Assembly: GCF_002855515.1 (NCBI RefSeq)
Contig: NZ_PKRP01000002.1
Location: 62,001-126,000, forward strand
DNA length: 64,000 nt
DNA from: Rhizobium sp. TH135
GTDB taxonomy: Bacteria; Pseudomonadota; Alphaproteobacteria; Rhizobiales; Rhizobiaceae
Reading direction: 5' to 3'
Shown here in pieces: positions 17,588 to 26,510 of the stretch. Positions within the stretch are counted from its first letter, which is position 1. Each line of letters begins with the position of its first letter. The translations under genes were made by a program, and so were the position numbers. The notes under the pieces are model-generated. The model did no database searches and was not told the DNA's origin. It saw only the letters and a program-made list of their open reading frames with translations.

Positions 17588-19303
17588 ATGACGACTGCGA
17601 ACGGCATACCGGACGGCCACAGGGCTATCGACGTCGAACTTCCCGTCAATGCGGTTCTGCATCTCTGGTTGAAGGCGGTCACGCCGGATGAACCGGGATC
17701 TGTTTCTCTCTACAGCGTCAACGGAAAATTCGGTGAGGTCCAGGCGGTCAATGCCGAGGAAAACTCGTTCCGGATCTACCACGTCTTCGGTGGCGGAACG
17801 GTGACGCTCGCCTATGACACGCAGGTGACGTCAGTTTCGGTCGCCTATTGGTTCACGCCGTCGGATGTGCTGGAAACCGGCATCACGGTCATCCACACCA
17901 ACCCTGCCAACGAGCCGCCGAATCTACCGGACGGCTATCATTTCCGCCCGCCTTTCGGCTGGATGAACGATCCCAACGGCTTCGGTCGCTTCGGCGGTAG
18001 GCCGCATCTCTTCTACCAGCATTATTCGCATGGCCGGACGTGGAACAACATGCATTGGGGCCATGCCGTTTCCTCGGACTATCTGCGCTGGCGACATCTG
18101 CCGGTCTTCCTCTTCCCTTCCGAGGAGTTGACCGTCAGACCCGACAAACGCGGAGGCGCCTTCTCCGGCTCGGCGATCGCGCGCACCGACGGTCCCGGTA
18201 TCCGCGTCTTCTTCACCGAAAAAATTGCCGACCGCATTCCCGAACAGGAAATCCAGCTGACGGCGACCTCCACGGACCTCTTCAGTGCAGGTGCGGCCGA
18301 AGTCCTCCTTCCCCGACGACCGGATGGCGAAGGCCTCACCTTCGATTTCCGCGACCCCTATGTCTTCCGGGGACCTGACGGTCTCTGGAAGATGCTGCTC
18401 GGCAGCCAGAGCGCCGAGGGTGGTGTTGTTCTGCTCTACGAGACCGAGGATAATACGGCGGCAGATGGCTGGACCTATATCGGCAAGCTCTATACCGAGA
18501 CCCGATATCAGACCTCGGCGCTCGAATGCCCCTGCCTACTGCCCATGGACGGGGATCATCGTGACCCCGCGACCCGCTGGGCGCTGATCTACGGATTGAT
18601 GAATGGCGAGGACAAGGAGACCGGCAGGCGTAACCTGACAATGATCGATATCGGCTGGTTCGATGGGCGAAACTTTGCCAAATCCTTCGGCCGTGAGCTC
18701 GATTTCGGCACCGACAATTATGCTTTCCAGGCCTTCGTCGATGGCAATACACCCGTCGGTATCGGCTGGCTGGGCAACTGGGCCGATACCGGACCCACCA
18801 TCGATTTTCCCTCCGCCATGACGTTGCCGCGGACACTGACGCTGGAAGGTGACACGCTGCTCACGCCGCCGATTGGCGCCGCCGAGAGCCTGCGCGCCCG
18901 CATGCTGGACCGCACAAGGCTGGCGGCGGGACAGGTCGTCTCGCTGCCGAACGGTGCGGCCGAGATCACGTTTGATCTCTCGGAGGCGGGGGGCGCATTC
19001 CGTCTGGAGTTCGATCATCCCGATATTCGCCTCGCCATCGCCCAGCACGAAGAGGGATTGGAAATCCTGCATGGCTATCTCGACCGTCCGGAGGAGCCGC
19101 CGGGTCCGCGCTATCTGTCTCGTGCCGCAAACGTCCGGCGCCTGCGCATATTCGTGGACTACGGATCGCTGGAAGTCTTCGCCGATGGAGGCCGGATCGC
19201 GGGCACCAAGCGGATTGCAGGCTTCGAGCCGGTTCGGTCCCTAAGGCTGATCGCCGAGCCCGGCATCGTCAGCAACGCGACTATCTGGTCCCTCAGGCTC
19301 TAA
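17588..19303 (+). CDS. Glycoside hydrolase family 32 (levanase/invertase/inulinase type)
   Basis: A 571-residue GH32 enzyme that should release fructose from sucrose or fructans. The three catalytic carboxylates are in place: nucleophile Asp128 in WMNDPNG (125-131), the transition-state stabiliser Asp256 in FRDP (254-257), and the acid/base Glu313 in ECP (313-315). The C-terminal 140 residues form the usual beta-sandwich, with FVDYGSLEVFADGG. About 110 residues precede the catalytic domain and look like an extra beta-rich module. There is no signal peptide, so the enzyme is probably cytoplasmic. The start at 17588 has GGGAGAA 4-10 bases upstream. The next gene is the pyruvate kinase-like one. 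Confidence 0.9.
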   Translation: MTTANGIPDGHRAIDVELPVNAVLHLWLKAVTPDEPGSVSLYSVNGKFGEVQAVNAEENSFRIYHVFGGGTVTLAYDTQVTSVSVAYWFTPSDVLETGITVIHTNPANEPPNLPDGYHFRPPFGWMNDPNGFGRFGGRPHLFYQHYSHGRTWNNMHWGHAVSSDYLRWRHLPVFLFPSEELTVRPDKRGGAFSGSAIARTDGPGIRVFFTEKIADRIPEQEIQLTATSTDLFSAGAAEVLLPRRPDGEGLTFDFRDPYVFRGPDGLWKMLLGSQSAEGGVVLLYETEDNTAADGWTYIGKLYTETRYQTSALECPCLLPMDGDHRDPATRWALIYGLMNGEDKETGRRNLTMIDIGWFDGRNFAKSFGRELDFGTDNYAFQAFVDGNTPVGIGWLGNWADTGPTIDFPSAMTLPRTLTLEGDTLLTPPIGAAESLRARMLDRTRLAAGQVVSLPNGAAEITFDLSEAGGAFRLEFDHPDIRLAIAQHEEGLEILHGYLDRPEEPPGPRYLSRAANVRRLRIFVDYGSLEVFADGGRIAGTKRIAGFEPVRSLRLIAEPGIVSNATIWSLRL

Positions 19304-19386
19304 CCTCGTCCCGTTGATCTCTGTCATTTGCCTGTCAACGAGCGCGGATTAGGGTCGCCGCAAGATCCCAACAGGGCTGCGATGAC

Positions 19387-20859
19387 ATGAGAGACAAAAC
19401 GGACGCTTCAACCCGGGCAGCCGAAATTCATGCCGAGATGATGGCACTTCGACAGGCGATCCTGACCGAAGCCGCTCAGTCCGTCACCGCCGGGCAAACC
19501 GACGATCTGGCCATTGCCAATCTCGGCCATTATCTCGCCTTGCGTCGCCACGACATACGCTCCCTACAACGCCGGCTGATGGCACTCGGCCTATCCTCGA
19601 TGGGGCGGCTTGAAGGGCGGGTGCTGCCCACCATCGATGCGGTTCTATCGGCCCTGTCTTGCCTCGCGAAGACTACCGAAAAAACCCCTGCGATGCCGTT
19701 GGAGGCTGACTTCTTTGCCGGCGAAGCGAGGCTGGAGGCAGAAAGCCTCGCCTTGTTCGGCGCTACGCCAGCCGGGCGTCGTACACGCATTATGGTCACG
19801 CTGCCCAGCCAGGCAGCCGACGGCCCCGACCTCACGCTCGATCTTGCCCGTGCCGGGATGGATGTGGCGCGCATCAACTGCGCCCATGACGGTCCCGAAG
19901 CCTGGCGCGCAATGACCGCTTTCGTGCGCGATGCGGCAGCTATCGTCGGTCGGGACATCAAGGTGCTGATGGATATTGCAGGTCCCAAGATCCGAACAGG
20001 CGCGGTTGCCTCCGTCGAAAAGAAGGCCCGCCTGCAGGCGGGAGACCGCGTTCGACTGGTCGCGTCCGGCGCGCCGCGCGTAGATGAACGCATATCCTTC
20101 TCTGCGGCCGTCTCCCTGCCTGAAATGGTCACCCGGCTTTCTGTCGGGGATCGACTGCGCTACGACGACGGCAAGCTCGAAGCCGTGGTGGAAAGTCTGG
20201 CCGAGGGCGAGGCAGTCATCCTGATCCGGCGAACGAAGTCCGGCGGCACCAAGCTGAAACCCGAAAAGGGCATCAACTTGCCCGATACGGCCCTTGGTCT
20301 ATCGCCGCTCACGGCAAAAGACGAAACCGATCTGGTCACCGTCATCGAATGCGCCGATCTCATCGGCTACTCCTTCGTCAGCCGCCCCGAGGATATCGAT
20401 CTCCTCGACACCGTGCTTGCCCGTCATGGCTTGCAGGATCGGCCTCTCGGCCTTATCGCCAAGATCGAGCAGCCGCTGGCGCTCACCAACCTTCCGGAGC
20501 TGATGGCGAGAGCCCGCAGGCGCGGCCCCTTCGGTGTCATGATCGCCCGTGGCGATCTCGCCGCCGAAATCGGCTTCGAGCGGCTGGCGGAGATGCAGGA
20601 AGAAATCCTCTGGATCTGCGAGGCGGCATCCGTTCCCTGCATCTGGGCCACACAGGTGCTCGAGGACATGGTCAAGGAAGGCATCCCGACGCGCGGTGAG
20701 ATGACCGATGCCGCCATGGCCGCGCGCGCCGAATGTGTGATGCTCAACAAGGGCCCGGCCGTGGTCGAGGCAGTCTCCCTGCTCGACCGCCTGATGGGGC
20801 GGATGAACGACCACATGTTCAAGAAGACACCGACCTTGCGCGCGCTGAAGAGCTGGTGA
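19387..20859 (+). CDS. Atypical pyruvate kinase-like protein lacking the C-terminal domain
   Basis: A 490-residue protein. Residues 1 to about 130 are a helical, charged extension not found in ordinary pyruvate kinase. The barrel then begins with RTRIMVTLPS. The signature IAKIEQ carries the catalytic Lys359. MDIAGPKIRTG has Lys where potassium-dependent enzymes have Glu, as in potassium-independent forms. The usual RLNFSHG reads RINCAHD, so the Ser and Gly are changed. The protein ends shortly after the barrel, so the allosteric C-terminal domain is missing. It may be a true but unusual pyruvate kinase or a relative with another phosphoryl substrate. It lies 83 bp after the GH32 gene. Confidence 0.75.
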   Translation: MRDKTDASTRAAEIHAEMMALRQAILTEAAQSVTAGQTDDLAIANLGHYLALRRHDIRSLQRRLMALGLSSMGRLEGRVLPTIDAVLSALSCLAKTTEKTPAMPLEADFFAGEARLEAESLALFGATPAGRRTRIMVTLPSQAADGPDLTLDLARAGMDVARINCAHDGPEAWRAMTAFVRDAAAIVGRDIKVLMDIAGPKIRTGAVASVEKKARLQAGDRVRLVASGAPRVDERISFSAAVSLPEMVTRLSVGDRLRYDDGKLEAVVESLAEGEAVILIRRTKSGGTKLKPEKGINLPDTALGLSPLTAKDETDLVTVIECADLIGYSFVSRPEDIDLLDTVLARHGLQDRPLGLIAKIEQPLALTNLPELMARARRRGPFGVMIARGDLAAEIGFERLAEMQEEILWICEAASVPCIWATQVLEDMVKEGIPTRGEMTDAAMAARAECVMLNKGPAVVEAVSLLDRLMGRMNDHMFKKTPTLRALKSW

Positions 20860-20895
20860 GAGCGGCCGGAGCTTAGGCAGCGCTCAGGTCACCCC

Positions 20896-23800
20896 TCACT
20901 CCGCGGCAGCGCGGCGCTGAGAGGAAACCTGTGTGATGAAGGCGCGCAAGGCTGCAGGCCTTACCGGCTTGTGCTGAAGCGTGATCGAATGCCGTTCGGC
21001 CTCTGCCCGCACTTCTGCCGAGCGGTCGGCAGTGATCAGCAGCGCCGGCACGTCGGACTGGGTGAGCGCCCGAAGTCGCAGGATCGCACCCGTGCCGCTG
21101 CCGTCTCCGAGATGATAGTCGGCAATGACGAGATCCGGCGGGACGCCCGCTCTCAGCAGCTCGTCCATCTCCGCAATCGAGCCTGCGCATTCGACATTGC
21201 AGCCCCAACCCGAAATGAGGAGCTGCATGCCTTCGAGGATCTTCGGTTCGTTGTCGATGCAGAGCACCCGGAAGCCCTGGAGTGTCGGTGTGGAGCGACT
21301 GCCGCCATCGAGGGGGATAACGCCTTTCGCAGCCGGTTTGGCGATATCGAGTGGCATCACGACCTTGAAGGTCGTGCCCTTGCCAGGCTTGGAAGCGAGC
21401 TCCACCGGGTGCTGCAGAACCTTTGCGATGCGGTCCACGATCGACAGACCGAGGCCCAGGCCAGAGGCGGTCCGCATGCCCTCCTCGAGGCGGGCGAATT
21501 CCTTGAACACGGTCCGGAATTTGGACGCGGGAATCCCGATGCCGGAGTCCGTTACCTGGATCAGCACCTTGTCGCCCTGACGCCGGGCGCCGACGACCAC
21601 GCGGCCGGATGGCGTGTACTTGATCGCGTTGGAGACGAGGTTCTGCACGAGCCGGCGAAGCAGAGTGGGATCGGAGCGCACCGAAAGCGTCGTGGGGATG
21701 ACCACGAGTTTCAAATTCTTCTCCCGCGCCATAGGGGCAAAATCCGTCTCGATACGTTGCAACAGGCTGTTGAGCGGCACGCTGGAGAAGCGCGGCTTCA
21801 TGGCGCCCGTGTCGAGCCGCGAAATGTCGAGAACGGCCCCGAGAATGCTCTCGACCGATTCCAGCGCAGAGTCGATGTTCTCGACCAGCGCACTGTTTTC
21901 CGAATCGCCCAGTCGCTCCACGAGCGAGGAGGAGTAGAGCCGGGCGGCATTGAGCGGCTGTAGAATGTCGTGGCCGGCCGCCGCAAAGAAGCGGGTCTTG
22001 CCGATATTCGCCTCGTCGGCAGCCGCCCGGGCTTCGGCGAGCGCATGGTTCACCCGTGTCAGCTCCGCCGTGCGCTCGCTGACGCGCTGTTCCAGGGTTT
22101 CATTGGCCTGTTTCAGCGCCTGATCGGCTTCCACGCGGGCGGTGATGTCGCTGAAGGTGGCGACCAACCCCTTGTCAGGCATCAGGTTGCAGCGGACTTC
22201 GATGATCCGCTTGCCGCCGCCCAGCACCATCTGGAATGGCCTGTCGAACTGATGGAAGCTGCGGATCACAGCTTGTGTGTCGCCCGCTGGCACATCGCCC
22301 CGCTGCGCCAGCATCGTGATCATGTCGAGCAGTGGAAAACCGACCTGCCCGACATGTTCGGGCAGATCGAGGAGCGTTCGGAAACGGCGGTTCCAGATCG
22401 TCAGCCGGTCGGACGCATCGAAGACGGCGATGCCCTGTTCCATCTGGGCTAGCGCCGTCTGCATCATGTCCTGATTGTATTGCAGCGCTTCCGAAGCCTG
22501 GTCCAGCAGCCAAACAGTATCGGCGGAAGGGTCCTCGGCCTTTTGCAGGATGAGCGACAGCACCAGGCGCGCCGAGGACGAGCCGATAGCGCTGCCGAGC
22601 AGCTGTTCGGAGAAATGGATGAAAGCCATGTCCGCCGGGCTGTCGTCTGCGAGTTTGCGCCCGACCGTCTGCTCGTACGACCGGAAGGACCTCTCCATGC
22701 GCTCGTTGCCGAGATAGCGCGCGATGGCAGCCTTCAGGTCGCCGACGGCGACGCTTGTCTTCCAGCCGCGCGTGGCGAAGTTTGAGCGCGGCTGGCGCTT
22801 GATGAAGATGGCTGACTGGATGCGTTCCACCGGACGCGGGTTGCGGCTGAGCGACCCGATGACGAAGGCGAGCGTATTGATCAGCAGGCTGAAGATCGTC
22901 GCATTGACCAGCGGATCCGCATATTGCGGTTCGAACATCGAAAGGCCCGGCAGTAGGAAAGCCAGCACCGAAGAGGCGATCCAGGAATGGTCTTCCGCGC
23001 CAAGGCTGGGCAGGAACAGCAGATAGGCCCAGACGAGAAACCCGATGGTGAGGCCGGCAATGGCCCCGCGCGCATTGGCCCGCCGCCAGATCAGCCCGCC
23101 GAACATCGCGGGTGCGATCTGCGCGATGGCCGTGAAAGAAAGAAGGCCGATCTTGGCGAGCCCGGTCGTGTTGTCGGCGGACCGGAAATAGACATAGCCG
23201 AGCAGCAAGACGCCGAAGATCGCGGTGCGGCGGATATGCAAGAGCGTCTTCGCAAAATCCTCGCGCTGGCTTGGCCGCCCCAACAGCTTCTGCCGGAGGA
23301 AGATCGGCAGGACCATGTCGTTGGAAACCATGATCGCGAGCGCGACGGAAGCGACAATCACCATGGCGGTCGCAGCCGAGAAACCGCCGATAAATGTCAG
23401 CAGTGAAACGAAGCCGGATCCGGCCTCAAGCGGCAGGGACAGCACGTAGAGGTCGGCGTCTCCGCTGCCGCCGAAGATGAGAATGCCGGCGATCGCCGCG
23501 GGCAGCACGAAGATGTTGATGGCGATCAGGTAGATCGGCATCAAGATCCCCGCGAGTTTCAATTCGCGGGGTGTCCGGTTCTCCACCACCGTTACATGGA
23601 ACTGGCGTGGCAGCATGATGATGGCGAAGGCCGAGAGCGCGATCAGCAGGATCCAGCGGCTGGCTGGCGTCTCGTGCGACAGCGCCGCCATGACCGCCTC
23701 GCTCTCGGTCGCTTTCTGCCAGAGGTCGGCGGGGCCGTCGAACATGGTCCAGATAACGAAAACGCCGAGTGTCCAGAAGGCGACGAGCTTGACGACGGAT

Positions 23801-24426
23801 TCCATCGCGATGGCAAGGATCAGGCCGTCCTGATGCTCGGTCGCATCGGTATGCCGGGTGCCGAAGATCACGGCAAAGCAGGCAAGAATGAAGGCGACGA
23901 TCAGCGGCAGGTCGATGAAATAGAGATTGCCGGTGCCGATCCCATAGGCCGTCGGGTCCATCACGGCCGCGACCGAACTGGAAACGGCTTTTAGCTGGAG
24001 GGCGATATAGGGGATGATGCCGACCAGATAGATGACGGTCACCAGCATGCCGACAACAGGGTTCTTGCCATAGCGTGCCGCGACGAAGTCGGCGCCGGAG
24101 GTGATCTTTTCCGTCTTGGCGAGTTCGACGATCCGTCTCAGGATCGGCATGCCCAGCGTATACATGAGGATCGGGCCGATATAGATCGCCATGAACTCGA
24201 GGCCGTGCTGCGCCGCCAGTCCCACGCCGCCGAAATAGGTCCAGGAGGTGCAGTAGACGGCAAGGCTGAGGGCATAGACGACCGGCCGGCCACCCGCTGG
24301 AACGCCATGCACGCGCGTCTTGCGGTCGCCGTAGCTTGCCACGGCGAACAGGAACAAGAGGTAACCTATCGCTGACGCAACGATGATCCAGCCTGGGAAC
24401 ACCTTTTCCTCCTCGACTGCGCCCAA
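20896..24426 (-). CDS. SSS-type hybrid sensor histidine kinase/response regulator (NahK/ErcS' family)
   Basis: An 1176-residue membrane sensor. Residues 1 to about 500 contain about 13 hydrophobic helices of a sodium:solute symporter fold, for example YALSLAVYCTSWTYFGGVG. A PAS domain follows (about 650-770), then a short coiled coil. The histidine kinase core has the phospho-accepting His near residue 817 in AAGHDILQPL, and ATPase motifs including SGIGIP and GLGLGLSIVDRIA. The receiver domain (about 1055-1170) has the phospho-accepting Asp near 1101 in VIADYHLGDG and a conserved KP late in the domain. This is the architecture of NahK/ErcS' kinases. No partner regulator is adjacent. Confidence 0.9.
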   Translation of the reverse strand: MGAVEEEKVFPGWIIVASAIGYLLFLFAVASYGDRKTRVHGVPAGGRPVVYALSLAVYCTSWTYFGGVGLAAQHGLEFMAIYIGPILMYTLGMPILRRIVELAKTEKITSGADFVAARYGKNPVVGMLVTVIYLVGIIPYIALQLKAVSSSVAAVMDPTAYGIGTGNLYFIDLPLIVAFILACFAVIFGTRHTDATEHQDGLILAIAMESVVKLVAFWTLGVFVIWTMFDGPADLWQKATESEAVMAALSHETPASRWILLIALSAFAIIMLPRQFHVTVVENRTPRELKLAGILMPIYLIAINIFVLPAAIAGILIFGGSGDADLYVLSLPLEAGSGFVSLLTFIGGFSAATAMVIVASVALAIMVSNDMVLPIFLRQKLLGRPSQREDFAKTLLHIRRTAIFGVLLLGYVYFRSADNTTGLAKIGLLSFTAIAQIAPAMFGGLIWRRANARGAIAGLTIGFLVWAYLLFLPSLGAEDHSWIASSVLAFLLPGLSMFEPQYADPLVNATIFSLLINTLAFVIGSLSRNPRPVERIQSAIFIKRQPRSNFATRGWKTSVAVGDLKAAIARYLGNERMERSFRSYEQTVGRKLADDSPADMAFIHFSEQLLGSAIGSSSARLVLSLILQKAEDPSADTVWLLDQASEALQYNQDMMQTALAQMEQGIAVFDASDRLTIWNRRFRTLLDLPEHVGQVGFPLLDMITMLAQRGDVPAGDTQAVIRSFHQFDRPFQMVLGGGKRIIEVRCNLMPDKGLVATFSDITARVEADQALKQANETLEQRVSERTAELTRVNHALAEARAAADEANIGKTRFFAAAGHDILQPLNAARLYSSSLVERLGDSENSALVENIDSALESVESILGAVLDISRLDTGAMKPRFSSVPLNSLLQRIETDFAPMAREKNLKLVVIPTTLSVRSDPTLLRRLVQNLVSNAIKYTPSGRVVVGARRQGDKVLIQVTDSGIGIPASKFRTVFKEFARLEEGMRTASGLGLGLSIVDRIAKVLQHPVELASKPGKGTTFKVVMPLDIAKPAAKGVIPLDGGSRSTPTLQGFRVLCIDNEPKILEGMQLLISGWGCNVECAGSIAEMDELLRAGVPPDLVIADYHLGDGSGTGAILRLRALTQSDVPALLITADRSAEVRAEAERHSITLQHKPVRPAALRAFITQVSSQRRAAAE

Positions 24427-24606
24427 GGCGGAACCTTAGGACAAGTCCGCGGCTTTTGAAATCGTTTCGGATATTGACCTTAGTCGAAGCGAAACCGTCA
24501 GAAATGAAAATTCACCATTTTCGAATGGACAAAGTTTCATTAACCATGGCCAGGAGATCGGCCATCAGGGGCCACTCCGTTTAGGACCACAAAGGAGCAG
24601 GGGATA

Positions 24607-25032
24607 ATGCTGCAAGAATTCAAGACTTTCATCGCGCGCGGCAACGTCATGGATCTCGCCGTCGGCGTGATCATCGGCGGCGCCTTCGGCCTGATCGTCA
24701 ACTCGCTGGTACAGGACATCGTGATGCCGGTCGTCGGCGTCATCTTTGGCGGCTTCGACTTCTCGAACTACTTCCTTGCGCTAAGCAGCAACGTAACGGC
24801 CAATTCGCTGGCTGCGGCCCGCGAGCAGGGCGCAGTCTTCGCCTATGGCAACTTCATCACCGTCGTCATCAACTTCATGATCCTCGCCTGGATCATCTTC
24901 CTGATGGTCAAGGGCGTGAACGCCCTGCGCAAGTCCATGGAGAAGGAAGAAAAGAAGGCAGAGGAAGCCGCACCGCCGCCGGCTGACATTCAGCTCCTGA
25001 CCGAGATCCGGGACCTGCTGAAGACCCGCTGA
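24607..25032 (+). CDS. mscL: Large-conductance mechanosensitive channel MscL
   Basis: A 141-residue channel protein that opens under membrane tension to release solutes during hypo-osmotic shock. It has the amphipathic N-terminal helix ([20 protein letters not shown]), the glycine-rich first transmembrane helix lining the pore, a periplasmic loop with [11 protein letters not shown], the second helix [21 protein letters not shown], and a charged cytoplasmic helix (EKEEKKAEE). Length and order match the family. AAGGAGCAGGGGATA precedes the start. It is a monocistronic gene facing away from the hybrid kinase. Confidence 0.97.
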   Translation: MLQEFKTFIARGNVMDLAVGVIIGGAFGLIVNSLVQDIVMPVVGVIFGGFDFSNYFLALSSNVTANSLAAAREQGAVFAYGNFITVVINFMILAWIIFLMVKGVNALRKSMEKEEKKAEEAAPPPADIQLLTEIRDLLKTR

Positions 25033-25043
25033 AGACATAAGGT

Positions 25044-25059
25044 GACCCGCATGCGGGTC
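25044..25059 (+). terminator. Palindrome after mscL (possible terminator hairpin)
   Basis: The perfect 16-bp palindrome GACCCGCATGCGGGTC starts 12 bases after the mscL stop codon. It can form a six-pair stem with a four-base loop, but no T run follows, so a factor-independent terminator is uncertain. Confidence 0.35.
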
Positions 25060-25163
25060 GCCGAACCCATCAGCGAGATCGATATCAGCCTCAAGGAATA
25101 TCATGGGATTTTTGCCCGGCGATCAGCTAGACATGCCGCACTGATCGAAGGAGTGAAGACCCC

Positions 25164-26333
25164 ATGACCCTGCTGGACAGCCTCAGCCCCCGCGCACTCG
25201 CCGCCCCGGAAAGCGGTATCGTCGAGATTATCAACTATGCGCGGGGTCGTGACGGTCTGCTACCGCTCTGGGCGGGCGAGGGCGATCTTCCGACACCCGA
25301 CTTCATCAATCGCGCCGCAAGCGAAGCTCTGCTCGGCGGCGAGACCTTCTACACCTGGCAGCGCGGCATCCCCGAGCTTCGCCAGGCGCTTTCCCGCTAC
25401 TATCAGCGCCATTTCGCCGTCGATCTGCCGGTCGAGCATTTCTATGTCACGGCATCGGGCATGCAGGCGATCGCGCTTGCCGTCCAGGCGCTGACCTCCC
25501 CCGGCGACGAGATGATCTATCTGTCGCCCTGCTGGCCGAACATCGTCTCTGCAATCGATCTTGCCGGCGCGAAGTCCGTCTGCGTACCGCTCTCCTTCAC
25601 CGATGGTCGCTGGACGCTCGATCTGGAGCTGCTGGAAAAGGCGATCACGCCGAAGACGAAAGCGCTGTTCATCAACACGCCGTCCAATCCCACGGGCTGG
25701 ACGGCAAGCCGCGAAGACGTGAAGGCGATCCTCGAGATCGCTCGACGTCACGGGATCTGGATCCTCGCCGATGAGATCTATGCGCTCTACTACTATGGCG
25801 CTGAAGAGCGCGCGCCATCCTTCTTCGACGTGATGGAGGCGGGCGACAAGATCATGTTCGCCAACTCCTTCTCGAAGAACTGGTCCATGACCGGCTGGCG
25901 CGTCGGCTGGATCGTCGCTCCCCCGGAACTCGGCCAGACGCTCGAAAACCTCATCCAGTATTCAACCTCCGGCGTCGCCCAGTTCATGCAGCGGGGTGCC
26001 GTCATAGCCCTCGATCAGGGCGACGACTTCATCCGCGAGAACATCGCCCGAGCGACCGCCTCACGCGACATTCTCTGCGATGCCCTGATCGCGACTAACC
26101 GGGTCGAAACCCTGAAACCCGAAGGCGCGCTCTACGCCTTCTTGAAAATCGACGGCATCACCGACAGCCGCCAGGCGGCTCTCGACATCGTCGACAAAAC
26201 GGGCGTTGGCATGGCACCCGGCACGGCCTTTGGCGAGGGCGGGCTGCCCTTCCTGCGCGCCTGCTTCCTGCGCAACCCCGCCCAGATCACCGATGCCGCA
26301 GAGCGTTTGAGCCGATATGTGAAGGCTCTCTAG
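25164..26333 (+). CDS. Pyridoxal phosphate-dependent aminotransferase (class I/II)
   Basis: A 389-residue fold-type I aminotransferase. The PLP Schiff-base lysine is Lys238 in NSFSKNWSMTGWRVGW, and NTPSNPTGW holds the conserved Asn-Pro that contacts the cofactor ring. The final Arg that binds the substrate carboxylate lies in FLRACFLR. The pattern resembles aspartate/aromatic-type aminotransferases of the class used for several amino acids; the exact substrate cannot be decided. The start follows GAAGGAG. It is separated from galE by a 177-bp gap containing a long hairpin. Confidence 0.88.
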   Translation: MTLLDSLSPRALAAPESGIVEIINYARGRDGLLPLWAGEGDLPTPDFINRAASEALLGGETFYTWQRGIPELRQALSRYYQRHFAVDLPVEHFYVTASGMQAIALAVQALTSPGDEMIYLSPCWPNIVSAIDLAGAKSVCVPLSFTDGRWTLDLELLEKAITPKTKALFINTPSNPTGWTASREDVKAILEIARRHGIWILADEIYALYYYGAEERAPSFFDVMEAGDKIMFANSFSKNWSMTGWRVGWIVAPPELGQTLENLIQYSTSGVAQFMQRGAVIALDQGDDFIRENIARATASRDILCDALIATNRVETLKPEGALYAFLKIDGITDSRQAALDIVDKTGVGMAPGTAFGEGGLPFLRACFLRNPAQITDAAERLSRYVKAL

Positions 26334-26350
26334 GCAGATATCGGACGGGA

Positions 26351-26386
26351 TGAGGACATTCGCTAAAATTTGAGCGGATGTCCTCA
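26351..26386 (+). terminator. Long hairpin after the aminotransferase gene
   Basis: TGAGGACAT (26351-26359) pairs with ATGTCCTCA (26378-26386), and inside it CGCT (26361-26364) pairs with AGCG (26373-26376) with one wobble between, giving a 14-step stem. It begins about 18 bases after the stop codon. No T run follows, so it could be a weak terminator or a structured 3' end. Confidence 0.45.
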
Positions 26387-26510
26387 CCCAGGCTTAACGA
26401 CGAATCCTGAAAGTGAAGCTGTTTCAAGAGCTTGAGTGCCGTCCATAAGCACTCTGTAAGGTGTGCCTGCTTTTCTATCCCCGATAACAAGAACAACGGG
26501 AAGAAAAGTC

